The notes beneath the pieces are model-generated. The model was not told the origin of the DNA. It saw only the letters and a program-made list of their open reading frames with translations, and searched no databases. From Anthopleura xanthogrammica (taxonomy: Eukaryota > Cnidaria > Anthozoa > Actiniaria > Actiniidae): a stretch of 64,000 nucleotides of DNA. Positions 49,001 through 56,539 of this stretch are shown piece after piece (positions within the stretch are counted from its first letter, which is position 1; every line of letters starts with the position of its first letter). The DNA lies in assembly GCA_964019055.1 (NCBI GenBank), contig OZ025213.1, positions 6,002,472-6,066,471 of the forward strand. Direction: 5' to 3'. The translations under genes were made by a program, and so were the position numbers.

Positions 49001-50731
49001 AATTAGTGCATACTGTAGAATATTGAAAATAGTCAGTGGTAATGTGTGTCACTGAGTGAAAAGTGTTCTCAATTAATAAGAATGCACTAGAACAACTAGT
49101 CACTTAGATAAAGAGATTATTATTTATTACAGACTCAAATTATTATTAAAGAGGAATAGGGACAATTAGTCAATGACTAGCTGGTCAGGTATGTATTGTA
49201 TTGGTACATGTATGGAATGTATTGGCATTGACAACGACCACCCATTTTAAGATAGATCTAGATCTAACAATGTAAAATACATAAATGTAATGGGGTTGTT
49301 CAAAAGCTTATCAACTCACCAATCGTAAAGGCGTGTCTCACTGCTGCAGACTGTTGTTTCTGCACCTTGCATCTTTCAAGTACAATAGCACCTGCTGGCT
49401 CTGAAGTCTAATTAATCCAAGAAGGGAAAAAATCAACAATGTAAACAAGTACTATAATACTAATACAAGTATTGCTTTCAAGCTGTTTCAATAACAAGCA
49501 AGATATCAGGAACCAATTTCTCAAAATTATTTTACAGTAATTCAAAAATAAACCCCAACACAGGAACTTAGGAGGAAAATTTGAAAATTTGACCAATAGA
49601 TCTTTCCCGAATTTTAAGGCAAGGCTTGAGTAGACAATACAGTAAACAGTAAACTTATGGATAGAAAACCCAAGCCTCAACTTGAATCTATTGTTCTGTG
49701 GTCAATCAAGCGAATTAGGGAAAGCTCAATTCAGTGGAAATTGTAACAACACTATGATATCTAAAAATTTTCAAAAATACAGAGAATGAATGGTTGGAAG
49801 GAATCTGTGGCTCCATTACCTGTGTTCTTCCACTAGTGTGGTGTCATCATAGGTTATGAGGGATTTCATTTGAGTCTAAACACAGCTGCATTAGATACAT
49901 ACCTTATCTTTAGTTTTGAAGTAAAACAAAATGTTTCCTTTGAGGCGAAACCATCTTTCGGAGTACACTAAAATAGTAAACAACGAACATGAAGTTTAGG
50001 TTCGTTTCTGCTTGCATGGGCTTCCTGTGTTAGTATCTCAATCTCACTTCGTTTATGAAATAACTGACACAAGTCTCAATTTCTGATTGGTTGGTAGTGA
50101 GTGCTTTATGAGACCACACAGCACAAGTATTCCCTTTCCACTGTCAAGCATTCAACAGGTCTCTGATGAGGGATAAGTGGGGAGGGGGTATTAACCCAAG
50201 CCCTAAATCAATAAAATCGGGTTCCCTCATATTTTGGACCATTGCATTGTTTTGTAAACAATTATACATCAAATAAAATACTTTCAAAAAAAAAAAAAAA
50301 CGATATCGCAGTGTCTATTCTATGACCAGTGCATACTACGAGCTAAAATATGACAACAAAGCTTAAATCAAATATTTTTGGCAAGAAAGTCTTATTTGAT
50401 TTGAACTTGAAGAAGCTCTACATGTTAATGCCTGCAGCTCTTGAAGAAAATGCTTTTAAAACAACATACAATATAGTGTGAACAATATAAACGAAGATGG
50501 TAATAATACATTGAGACGAGAGACCTCAAGTATAGAAAATCTTAAGATCATTTTTTTGCAAAAACGTAGCTGACTGAGACTGAAACAGCGCCATAAGCTT
50601 TCATTGGTTGTACCTTCATTTTTAGACCAGAAATATCCCTCTTTTTCCTTTAGCCATAAGATTCCTTCTTTGTCGAATGGTACATCATCTTTCATAGCAA
50701 TGTAAGCGAGTTCTTTTTGGTTAAAACGCAT
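33977..50731 (-). CDS. INPP4: PH-C2 inositol polyphosphate 4-phosphatase (INPP4-like), 34 coding exons
   Basis: Predicted to remove the 4-phosphate of PtdIns(3,4)P2. Exons, in transcript order: 50614-50731, 49903-49967, 49320-49407, 48498-48588, 48099-48162, 47973-48011, 47604-47691, 47144-47262, 46735-46851, 46510-46589, 46095-46146, 45416-45463, 45247-45338, 44719-44796, 44560-44617, 44048-44150, 43604-43708, 42959-43067, 42828-42874, 42621-42675, 41815-41896, 41528-41636, 40865-40911, 39022-39106, 38519-38625, 38188-38256, 37619-37742, 37329-37396, 36864-36913, 36101-36241, 35622-35719, 35167-35279, 34719-34873, 33977-34112. They sum to 3,000 nt (999 residues); all are GT-AG and all phases agree. 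Domains: a PH domain (about 18-120, [19 protein letters not shown]); a C2 domain (about 178-310, [25 protein letters not shown]); a conserved INPP4 middle ([53 protein letters not shown]); and the catalytic CX5R loop CKSAKDRT (Cys916, Arg922). The C-terminus is KYAFNYWQ then YRPPPGTYG. The PH domain is absent from the vertebrate INPP4A/B proteins I know. Confidence 0.92.
34216..34393. mobile_element. Palindromic MITE with 58-bp perfect inverted repeats
   Basis: The arm 34216-34273 (AATAGACCATTTTCGAGATG...) is exactly repeated in reverse complement at 34336-34393, separated by about 62 bp. It lies in the last INPP4 intron. The perfect arms imply recent insertion or gene conversion. The AATAGACC terminus also ends the element at 3206-3415. 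No open frame is meaningful, although the arms give mirrored frames. Confidence 0.7.
34462..34625 (+). mobile_element. tRNA-derived SINE
   Basis: The head has a tRNA-like pol III promoter: an A-box-like GGTGGCAAAGTGGGTATTCT and, about 40 bp later, a B box GGGTTCGATTCCC. The tail (CTTGGCATTACATGTGAGTA, GTTTTTCTCCGGGTTCTCCG, GTTTTCCTCC) resembles a SINE family I recall from cnidarian genomes. It sits in the last INPP4 intron, opposite to the gene's sense. The family name cannot be given without a repeat-library search. Confidence 0.6.
35372..35565 (+). repeat. Purine-rich GGAA/AAGA low-complexity tract
   Basis: Nearly pure A/G for about 190 bp (GGAAGGAAGGAAATAAGGGAGG, then A-rich GAAAAAAA runs). 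It lies in an INPP4 intron, so the sense transcript is a pyrimidine tract. Open frames on both strands here are compositional artefacts. Confidence 0.85.
37918..38090. mobile_element. MITE-like element with GTAGCCAGGG ends in an INPP4 intron
   Basis: The left end GGGGCGTCGTAGCCAGGG pairs with CCCTGGCTACAACCCTG at the right. The body includes an A-rich part and a G run (38040-38056). A relative with AGGGGCATAGCCAG ends is in the segment at 43837-44040. Confidence 0.5.
39337..39475. mobile_element. MITE-like element, AAGCGAATT-related family, copy 2
   Basis: TTCTACTCAGTGACCACTAG on the left is mirrored by GTGGTCACTGAATGGAAC on the right, with TCAAGGTTGGA/TCCAACCCTGA inside. It resembles the elements at 32741, 45864 and 49602 in size and layout. 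It lies between INPP4 exons. Confidence 0.45.
39586..39695. repeat. 28-bp tandem repeat, about 4 copies
   Basis: Unit CTGTGACCCTCATTCCATGA followed by TTAAATGA (or TTACATGA), repeated four times in an INPP4 intron. Confidence 0.85.
40098..40712 (+). repeat. Complex CAT/CAC trinucleotide array with higher-order copies
   Basis: About 600 bp of CAT, CAC and ATC triplets in an INPP4 intron. Inside it a longer block (ACCTCCACAACCATCATGAC then CTCACCATCAACACC) recurs near 40306, 40483 and 40610, so it is a higher-order repeat and not a simple microsatellite. Confidence 0.85.
41095..41397. repeat. Approximately 55-60-bp tandem repeat
   Basis: Unit text GTAAGTGGTTGGTAAGTTGT, then TGGTCAGTGAATAGTAAATG and AATGACAAATGCTAT, repeated about five times with small differences, inside an INPP4 intron. 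It is unusually rich in GTAAGT, the splice-donor consensus on the opposite strand to the gene. Confidence 0.8.
43823..44054 (-). mobile_element. 204-bp insertion flanked by 14-bp direct repeats that include a splice donor
   Basis: CCATTACCTTTGAG occurs at 43823-43836 and at 44041-44054. Read on the minus strand, it is CTCAAAG|GTAATGG, the donor site of INPP4 exon 44048-44150. The intervening DNA holds an element with AGGGGCATAGCCAG and CTGGCCGTGCCCC as inverted ends. The direct repeat looks like a target-site duplication, which would have copied the donor. Confidence 0.5.
44301..44508 (+). repeat. GGAA-type purine-rich microsatellite
   Basis: About 200 bp of GGAAGGAAGGGAGG-like sequence in an INPP4 intron. 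Open frames in it encode only Lys/Glu/Gly/Arg and are artefacts. Confidence 0.85.
44896..45204. mobile_element. Interspersed inverted-repeat element, copy 2
   Basis: Starts TAGACTTGCTTCAAGTC and ends GGACTTTGCAAAAGTCTA. It shares most of its left half with 6351-6555. A shorter relative is at about 38803-39010 (TTGACTTGTTCGTCTTGCAG, matching TCGACTTGTTCCTCTTGCAG here). Sits in the intron between INPP4 exons 44719-44796 and 45247-45338. Confidence 0.6.
45864..46000. mobile_element. MITE-like element, AAGCGAATT-related family, copy 3
   Basis: GAATTTGTTTGAGTGACCAC on the left and GTGGTCACTCAAGC-like text on the right (seen as TGGTCACTCAAGCAATTTGG) are imperfect inverted repeats around a body with CAATGGCTCCAAGTTGAGGT. 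Intronic in INPP4. Confidence 0.55.
48265..48425. repeat. Dispersed repeat also present at about 2409-2620
   Basis: Shared landmarks are GGTCACTGCCAGG, GGGTTT(C/G)T, CCTCAG(T/C)GGTT, GGAGAGACAG(A/G)A and ACTACAAAAGCAAC versus ATTACAAAGGTAGC. Function and ends unknown. It is intronic in INPP4 here. Confidence 0.5.
48844..49169. repeat. Perfect 163-bp tandem duplication in an INPP4 intron
   Basis: 48844-49006 (starting TGCATACTGTAGAATATTGA) is repeated directly at 49007-49169. I see no difference between the copies, so the event is recent or an assembly artefact. Confidence 0.85.
49602..49723. mobile_element. MITE-like element, AAGCGAATT family, copy 4
   Basis: The right end is clear (TTGTTCTGTGGTCAATCAAG then CGAATTAGGGAAA) and matches in reverse complement the left end of the element at 32741. 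The left end (TTTCCCGAATTTTAAGGC) has diverged or lost its TGACCACA part. It is intronic in INPP4. Confidence 0.5.
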
Positions 50732-50941
50732 TGTCTTTGAAGGGAATTTTGCTGCTAAGTGAGCATCAACCCAAACGCCATGTTATGTTGAAGTTGAAAG
50801 TCAGTTCCGTGTGTTCCTTTACAGGTTACCTGTGTGGGGAGGGGAGAGTCTAGATTTGTACAATAATTACTTGATTTAGGGAGGGAAGGGAAAGTAGTTT
50901 GGTATGCGAACCCAGTCCTTCATACCGTGGTCCATCCCAAG
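50732..50941. promoter_or_regulatory. Shared divergent promoter region of INPP4 and RNF14
   Basis: Only 210 bp separate the INPP4 start codon (50731, minus) from the RNF14 start codon (50942, plus), so the core promoters and 5' UTRs of both genes must overlap here unless upstream non-coding exons exist. I see no TATA box in a convincing position. A bidirectional promoter is inferred from geometry only. Confidence 0.55.
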
Positions 50942-52712
50942 ATGGCGACAAACGAAGAGGAACAAGAAGACGAACTCAATGTTTTAGCGTCTATTTACAA
51001 TGAAAGAACATTTATTCGCTCTCCTGAAGACAAAGGAGGACAATTAAATGTTTATCTAGATCTTTCAAAGCCATTTTTTCTTCGGATTCGTGAAGCACAC
51101 CTTCCAAAATCATTGCGCAAAGACAAGACAGTGGAAGAACCTGATGAAGGAGGTTCAGCTGCAAGAGACGTTTTTGCAACCATTAAGGTTGATTATCTGC
51201 CTCCAATTGTATTGAACTTTGAACTGCCTACAGATTATCCATCAACAAGCCCTCCACAGTATACTCTCTCGTGTAAATGGCTGACCAATTTCCAGGTTGG
51301 TAAATTTAGCTGACGCAATCATATTTACACTCTAAAACTTGATACTCTCTAGCTAAACTAGTAAAAGTTAGTTCTTATTTTAAGGTCCCCAGATAAGAGA
51401 TCATACTATGATCTACTATGATCTCTTATCTGGGGACCTTAAAATAATGCACCTACAGTATCAATGTAAGTCTGGGGGAGGGGGTGGTATTCGGACAAGG
51501 GGTGGGGATTAAAAAATACACAAGGAAAAATTCAAATGCCCCAGGCTGGAGAAGCAGTTGTCAATCAAATTGCACTAAATAACGGCACAAAATGGAACAA
51601 ATGTCATCCATTCAATATAGATTAAGCTTTTTTAACTCAAAATTGTTATGTTTCCTCAGCTTTCTGAACTTTGCAAGAAGTTAGATGCAACATGGGAAGA
51701 ACAAGGCCCAGGATCAGTGATTCTTTTCACTTGGTTTCGATTTCTATTAGATGAAGCACTTGGGGCATTAGTAATTGAAAGTCCATTTACACCAAAGTTC
51801 ACTAGAAAAAACAACAAGAAATTATCAGTGGACAAGCGTGTGGTGCAGGATGTTGGCTCATACCACAAGATGGTAGCTGCTCTTTTGATTTTTGATGAAA
51901 AGGAAAAAGAAAGAGTATTTGAGATAAGCAATTTCACTTGTGACGTGTGCTTCACTGAAAAACCTGGGTCATTATGCATCAAGTTCCATGGCTGTAATCA
52001 TGTGTTTTGCAATCAATGCGCCAAAGAGTATTTTACAATGCAAATCCAAAGTGGTGCATCTAAAGCTCTGAATTGCCTTGCATCAAAATGTGAATCACAG
52101 GCAAATCCTTCTCAAGTAAAATGCTTAGTTACACCTGACTTGTACAAGAAGTATGATAAGTTCCTCTTACAGTCAACATTAGACAGTATGACTGACATTA
52201 CATATTGCCCAAGACCTAACTGTCAATCACCTGTTCTCTTGGAGACAGACCAGACACTAGGCTCATGCCCTCAGTGTTCTCTATCTTTCTGTGTCTTTTG
52301 TAAGAAGACATACCATGGGGTCTCACCATGCTCAATCAAAAATGAGGAATTCAAGAAACTCCAGGAACAGTATTTGAGTGCTAACAGTGAAGAAAAAGCC
52401 AAATTGGAGAAAATGTATGGAAAGAAAAAGTTAAAGAATGTTTTTGAAGAATTGGTTTCAAATGAATGGCTCAAAGCCAACTCCAAGAAGTGTCCAAATT
52501 GTAGTTTTGGAATTGAGAAAATTGATGGTTGCAACAAAATGACTTGTTCCAGATGTAGGTCTCATTTTTGTTGGCTGTGCTCATCTACTTTACCACAAGG
52601 TAACCCATATCTGCATTTTAATTCTCCTGATGCAAGATGCTTTGGAAAACTTTTTGAAGGTATTGAGGAATTTGATGATGATGATGATGACTTTGATGAT
52701 TGGTTTGATTAG
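50942..52712 (+). CDS. RNF14: RNF14-like RBR E3 ubiquitin ligase (two coding exons)
   Basis: Exons 50942-51295 (residues 1-118) and 51660-52712 (119-468), phase 0 intron, donor GTTGGT and acceptor TTTCCTCAG. Length matches human RNF14 (474). The start is ATG at 50942 in AAGATGG. The N-terminal RWD domain spans about residues 8-140 (DELNVLASIYNE, then NFELPTDYPSTSPPQ). RING1 begins at about 212 (CDVCF, GCNHVFCNQC), the IBR holds YCPRPNCQSP and CPQCSLSFCVFC, and RING2 starts at about 396 (CPNCSFGIEKIDGCNKMTC). Cys409 in GCNKM is the expected thioester-forming residue, followed by HFCWLC. RBR ligases take ubiquitin from E2 onto this cysteine; vertebrate RNF14 works in ribosome-stalling and RNA-protein crosslink responses and as an androgen-receptor cofactor. 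The tail is strongly acidic (EEFDDDDDDFDDWFD). All key ligands appear present. Confidence 0.93.
51375..51447. repeat. Hairpin (foldback) in the RNF14 intron
   Basis: 51375-51405 (TTATTTTAAGGTCCCCAGAT...) is mirrored by 51417-51447, giving arms of about 31 bp around a very short loop. It resembles a tiny foldback element. The intron is 364 bp. Confidence 0.75.
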
Positions 52713-52787
52713 TAAGGACTGTTTTCACTTACAAAATCATTCACAGACAGTCCAAAAACTGTGAATTCAAAGAACATTGGTATAGAG

Positions 52788-52793
52788 AATAAA
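52788..52793 (+). terminator. Candidate polyadenylation signal of RNF14
   Basis: AATAAA about 75 bp after the RNF14 stop codon. No other canonical signal lies closer. Confidence 0.5.
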
Positions 52794-53610
52794 ACAAAAT
52801 AGATAAGTTTACATATATTATTGTAATATTGAACTAATTTGAGGTCTATCTAGTTATGTCGAAAAAATAATATCTTGTATGGAGCCGTCCAGTAGTGTTT
52901 TAGCTTTTATCAATCAGACCTGCAATGTTCCAAGACAAGTATATACTAAATGTTTTTCATATTTCAGACTGTATTTTATTCCTCTGGATATTAATTCTTT
53001 GTTTAAGTTTCCCAGTAAATTATGCTTGAGAAGAGAAAGTGATATGGGTACAACTCAAAAAATATTATTATCAAGGGAATGGCACATTTTAAAATGGGAA
53101 AATGTGTCATGCCCATGCTGGCCTTAGGGTCGTTACACAATGATTCACTCCAGAGAGAAGAGAAGCATCTGGCCTATAGCCAAAGGGAGCCAATTTTTTA
53201 TTAAGTCAACACAAACATAATCAGTCACACAATTGTAAAATGACATTGTATGACATTTGTCCCCCAGATATCCAGGCCATGCTATGGGCCTGAGAATTGT
53301 GTGACCACCCTATGGATAGCTGTGTAGAAGGCTACGCCCAAACCAAATCAGTCTATTAAGAGCAAAACCTCATCAGGTGTAAAATGGTCTTACAGTCTTA
53401 TAATTGGAACTTTAAGTTTCAAAAAAAAACTCAACTAAGTAGAGCCATCATCATTATTGGACTAATGTGCTCACATTTAGAGTGTGGGAATATAAATTTC
53501 CACCTCTAAAGCTACGAAGTAAAAGCCTAGTTAAAGAAGTTACAGTATTATGTTTTCCTCAAAAACACCTGTAGGTATTAGATCCATAGACACCTTGCCG
53601 CACGTCTGAA

Positions 53611-53695
53611 TGCAGCTCAATTTGGAGGACAGAACAATAGGTTCCAATTCACAGGAGATTGAAATTCTTTCGTTTTGTCCACCAAATTGAGCTGC
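53611..53695. mobile_element. Short inverted-repeat element
   Basis: GCAGCTCAATTTGGAGGACA and, at the right, TGTCCACCAAATTGAGCTGC are near-perfect reverse complements enclosing about 40 bp. No open frame. Confidence 0.55.
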
Positions 53696-54824
53696 TTTGA
53701 CATCATGTGCAAGGGGTCTAGAGCTAAACTGGTTTATGTATAATGGATAGGACATTTAATTGAGCTAAAGTACATTTAATATGAAGAGCTATTGAGTTAA
53801 ACTGGCATTTGAAATGATTGAAAATTTAGCACATCCCCATAAATGAAAAAAATTAGCCAAAGATTTGTGGGCAGAACTAGGGGGATTTTCTGGTACTTAC
53901 TGCTTAATAAAGTAGTTAAAACTACTATTAAAAGATATTAGAATAAAGTTTATTGAAAATAAGTACTGTTTACGTGTTAAAGCTTTAAAGGATGGGAATA
54001 AAAATAGGAAAAGAAAAATAAGAATCTGTCACTGAATTTATAAAATGTAGTTTACTGATAATTGACTGACTCACGTCTAGACTTCGTATAAGAGCTTCTA
54101 AGATTTCCGGGTCCAAATGCTCACAAAAAAGCCCGCTAAAACAGAGCGAAAAAATATTCCCAATTATTTAACCTCCACTTGAAACACATGAATTAGAACT
54201 TTGGACGACAAATTCCGCCATATTAAAGTAAAAAATATATCATATATACTGCTTCTCGTTTTGGGCCCCCGCAGAAGTCGTTTTTCCAGACCATTAACGT
54301 CATACTTGAAGGTCTATACCATTTAATCTCAAATGATTGGAAAAGGGTCCATGAGACATTAGTCTAAATTAAGCTACTAGCTGTCTATATTATAGTGATA
54401 GATCGCTAGTAGTGTAAAAGTGCCAGTTTTGAAAACCAAGACAATATATGGCTGCTGACTCACATTATTTTGCAACCTACTTTCAAAATTATGTTTGTAT
54501 CCTTTTATTTGATCAATTAGTAAGTTTAGACTAAAAAGGTTAATTACTCCTCTTGCCTTCATGGTCTGACAATTAAGTCATTAGCCTCGTAGTCCATTCG
54601 GGATTCAGGTCTAATTGTTAAATATCCTGCCATCAATTATGTATTGCATTCTACTTCCTTTTCAGCTGTCCATGAAATTAGTCTCCTACACATACATTTC
54701 TTATTTTCACTATCCTGTATTTTCCTGGACTGCCTGTGTCTAACACTAAAGAATTTGTCCAGGAAGTTACGTACAATTCGTATCTTATTTGTGTCAGTAA
54801 CCTTCGCTTTGAAAACCAACCTTT

Positions 54825-55104
54825 CAGGGGCGGATCCAGAAATTTGACAAGGGGGGTGAACTTTGATTTTTAGAGCAAGCAAATTCCAAATATTGAAGAA
54901 ATCAAGATCTTTCAGGGATATTCGAATATTAGACTCATAATACATTAACAACGAGTGTTATAGAAAATACTTGCATTGTTAAGCGCATTGTAACTATTTA
55001 TAAATATTCCGACGAAGATTTGAATTACTGAATACATGACTGCAAAAAAGGGGGGTGACAAGTCACCCAGTTCACCCCCCCCCCCCCCCCTCCGTCCGCC
55101 CCTG
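54825..55104. mobile_element. MITE-like element with CAGGGGCGGATCCAG ends
   Basis: CAGGGGCGGATCCAG (54825-54839) pairs with CTCCGTCCGCCCCTG (55090-55104) with mismatches in the inner part. A GGGGGGTGA tract near each end is mirrored as TCACCCCCC. It shares ends with the elements at 2248, 33333 and 59179. About 280 bp, non-coding. Confidence 0.6.
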
Positions 55105-55136
55105 CCTTTAGCATTCGTGGGATAACGGGAGCGTAT

Positions 55137-55162
55137 AATAATAATAATAATAATAATAATAA
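55137..55162 (+). repeat. ATA trinucleotide microsatellite
   Basis: About eight AATAATAAT-type triplets directly upstream of the AT-rich palindrome. Confidence 0.85.
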
Positions 55163-55207
55163 ACTTTAATAGTATTCTCCCTACAGGGTTTTTCAGAAAC
55201 TATTTAC

Positions 55208-55355
55208 AATACTAGGATTAAATAAATACTAAATATATTATGCTAACTTTAAAAACTATTGATATGTATATATAGATATATATATAAATATATATACATA
55301 TCAATAGTTTTTAAAGTTAGCATAATATATTTAGTATTTATTTAATCCTAGTATT
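55208..55355. repeat. 148-bp near-perfect AT-rich palindrome
   Basis: The left arm starts AATACTAGGATTAAATAAAT and the right arm ends ATTTATTTAATCCTAGTATT. The arms read continuously to a TATATA-rich centre with no visible mismatch in the outer 60 bp. It could extrude as a cruciform, and may be a foldback element. Confidence 0.85.
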
Positions 55356-55373
55356 ACCTTCTATAACCCACAT

Positions 55374-55890
55374 CATTGTCATTTTCGTTGCTCATGCAGT
55401 GCAGTTATCTCAGTGATGATGATGATGTTGTTCTAGTTGTTGCTGATATTGATGATATGATGATATAATGATTCATCAATGTCATGGGAAATCATTGTCG
55501 TTGCCGTTGCTCATGCAGTGCAGTTATTTCAGTGATGATGATGATGATGTTGTTCTAGATGTTGCTGATAGTAATGATATGATGATATGATGATATAATG
55601 ATTGGCATCAATGTCATGGGAAATCATTGTCGTTGCCGTTGCTCATGCACTGCAGTTATTTCAGTGATGATGATGATGATGTTGTTCTAGATGTTGCTGA
55701 TAGTGATGATATGATGATATAATGATTGGCATCAATGTCATGGGAAATCTTTGAGGATTATAATCAGATAAACAAATGAATAAATAGATGTTGCTGATAG
55801 TGATGATATAATGATATAATGATTGGCATCAATGTCATGGGAAATCTTTGAGGATTATAATCAGATAAACAAATGAATAAATAGATGTTG
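55374..55890. repeat. Compound tandem repeat (about 120-bp and 97-bp units)
   Basis: Three copies of a unit beginning CATTGTCGTTGCCGTTGCTC (first copy diverged) carry GATGATGATG, GTTGTTCTAG and TGTCATGGGAAAT. They are followed by two copies of a unit with CTTTGAGGATTATAATCAGA and AAACAAATGAATAAATAGATG. Both units share the TGTTGCTGATAGTGATGATA segment, so the second arose from the first. Confidence 0.8.
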
Positions 55891-56368
55891 CTGATGATTA
55901 TTTGCCGCCTTTAAAATCAAAATCAATGGCTCGTTTCTCGGTACTGACCAAGAGGAACGCAGGCTCTGGTACGAGATTGGACAATTTGCATGGTGCCATT
56001 TTACACGCCCACTTATATTACAGTTCATCGACAGATTTTTCTGGTTGTTTTTATTTTTGTCATTAATGTAGGACCATACCTCCAGACCTAGTGCTGAAGC
56101 GCAGTATGGCAGAGCTAAGCATCTACGGGTTTGGTGTTTTCACTCTAACAGATAAATGTTTCTAACTTAGATAACTATTTAGGTGACGTCACCTGAAATA
56201 TTAAATGTGTGCCAAAGTTACCGTCTTGAGAATGTGGGGGTTTACTTTAGCAGAGAATGCGTGACGAGACAGTCGATCGTATCATTGTTTCCTCCCCCTG
56301 ATTTTCACATCGTTGGCACGTGAATTTTCAATTCATGTCAGTGACGTCAGCTCGAACGTAACATCCAA

Positions 56369-56539
56369 TAGAGGCTTTGCTCCATCACGTGATGGCAGCC
56401 ATGACAGAAGGCAGGAACAATTGAATCTGGTCTAATATCTCTGATGATTTACATGAGAAAGAATTCAGTTTCCCAGGGGGGACTGCATTGTTCCTGCCTC
56501 CTGTCATGGCTGCCATCATGTGATGGTGCAAAGCCTCTA
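56369..56539. mobile_element. MITE-like element with about 50-bp imperfect inverted repeats
   Basis: Left TAGAGGCTTTGCTCCATCAC and right ATGGTGCAAAGCCTCTA mark the ends. The arms continue with TGATGGCAGCCATGACAG opposite CTGTCATGGCTGCCATCA. 171 bp, no open frame. Confidence 0.7.
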
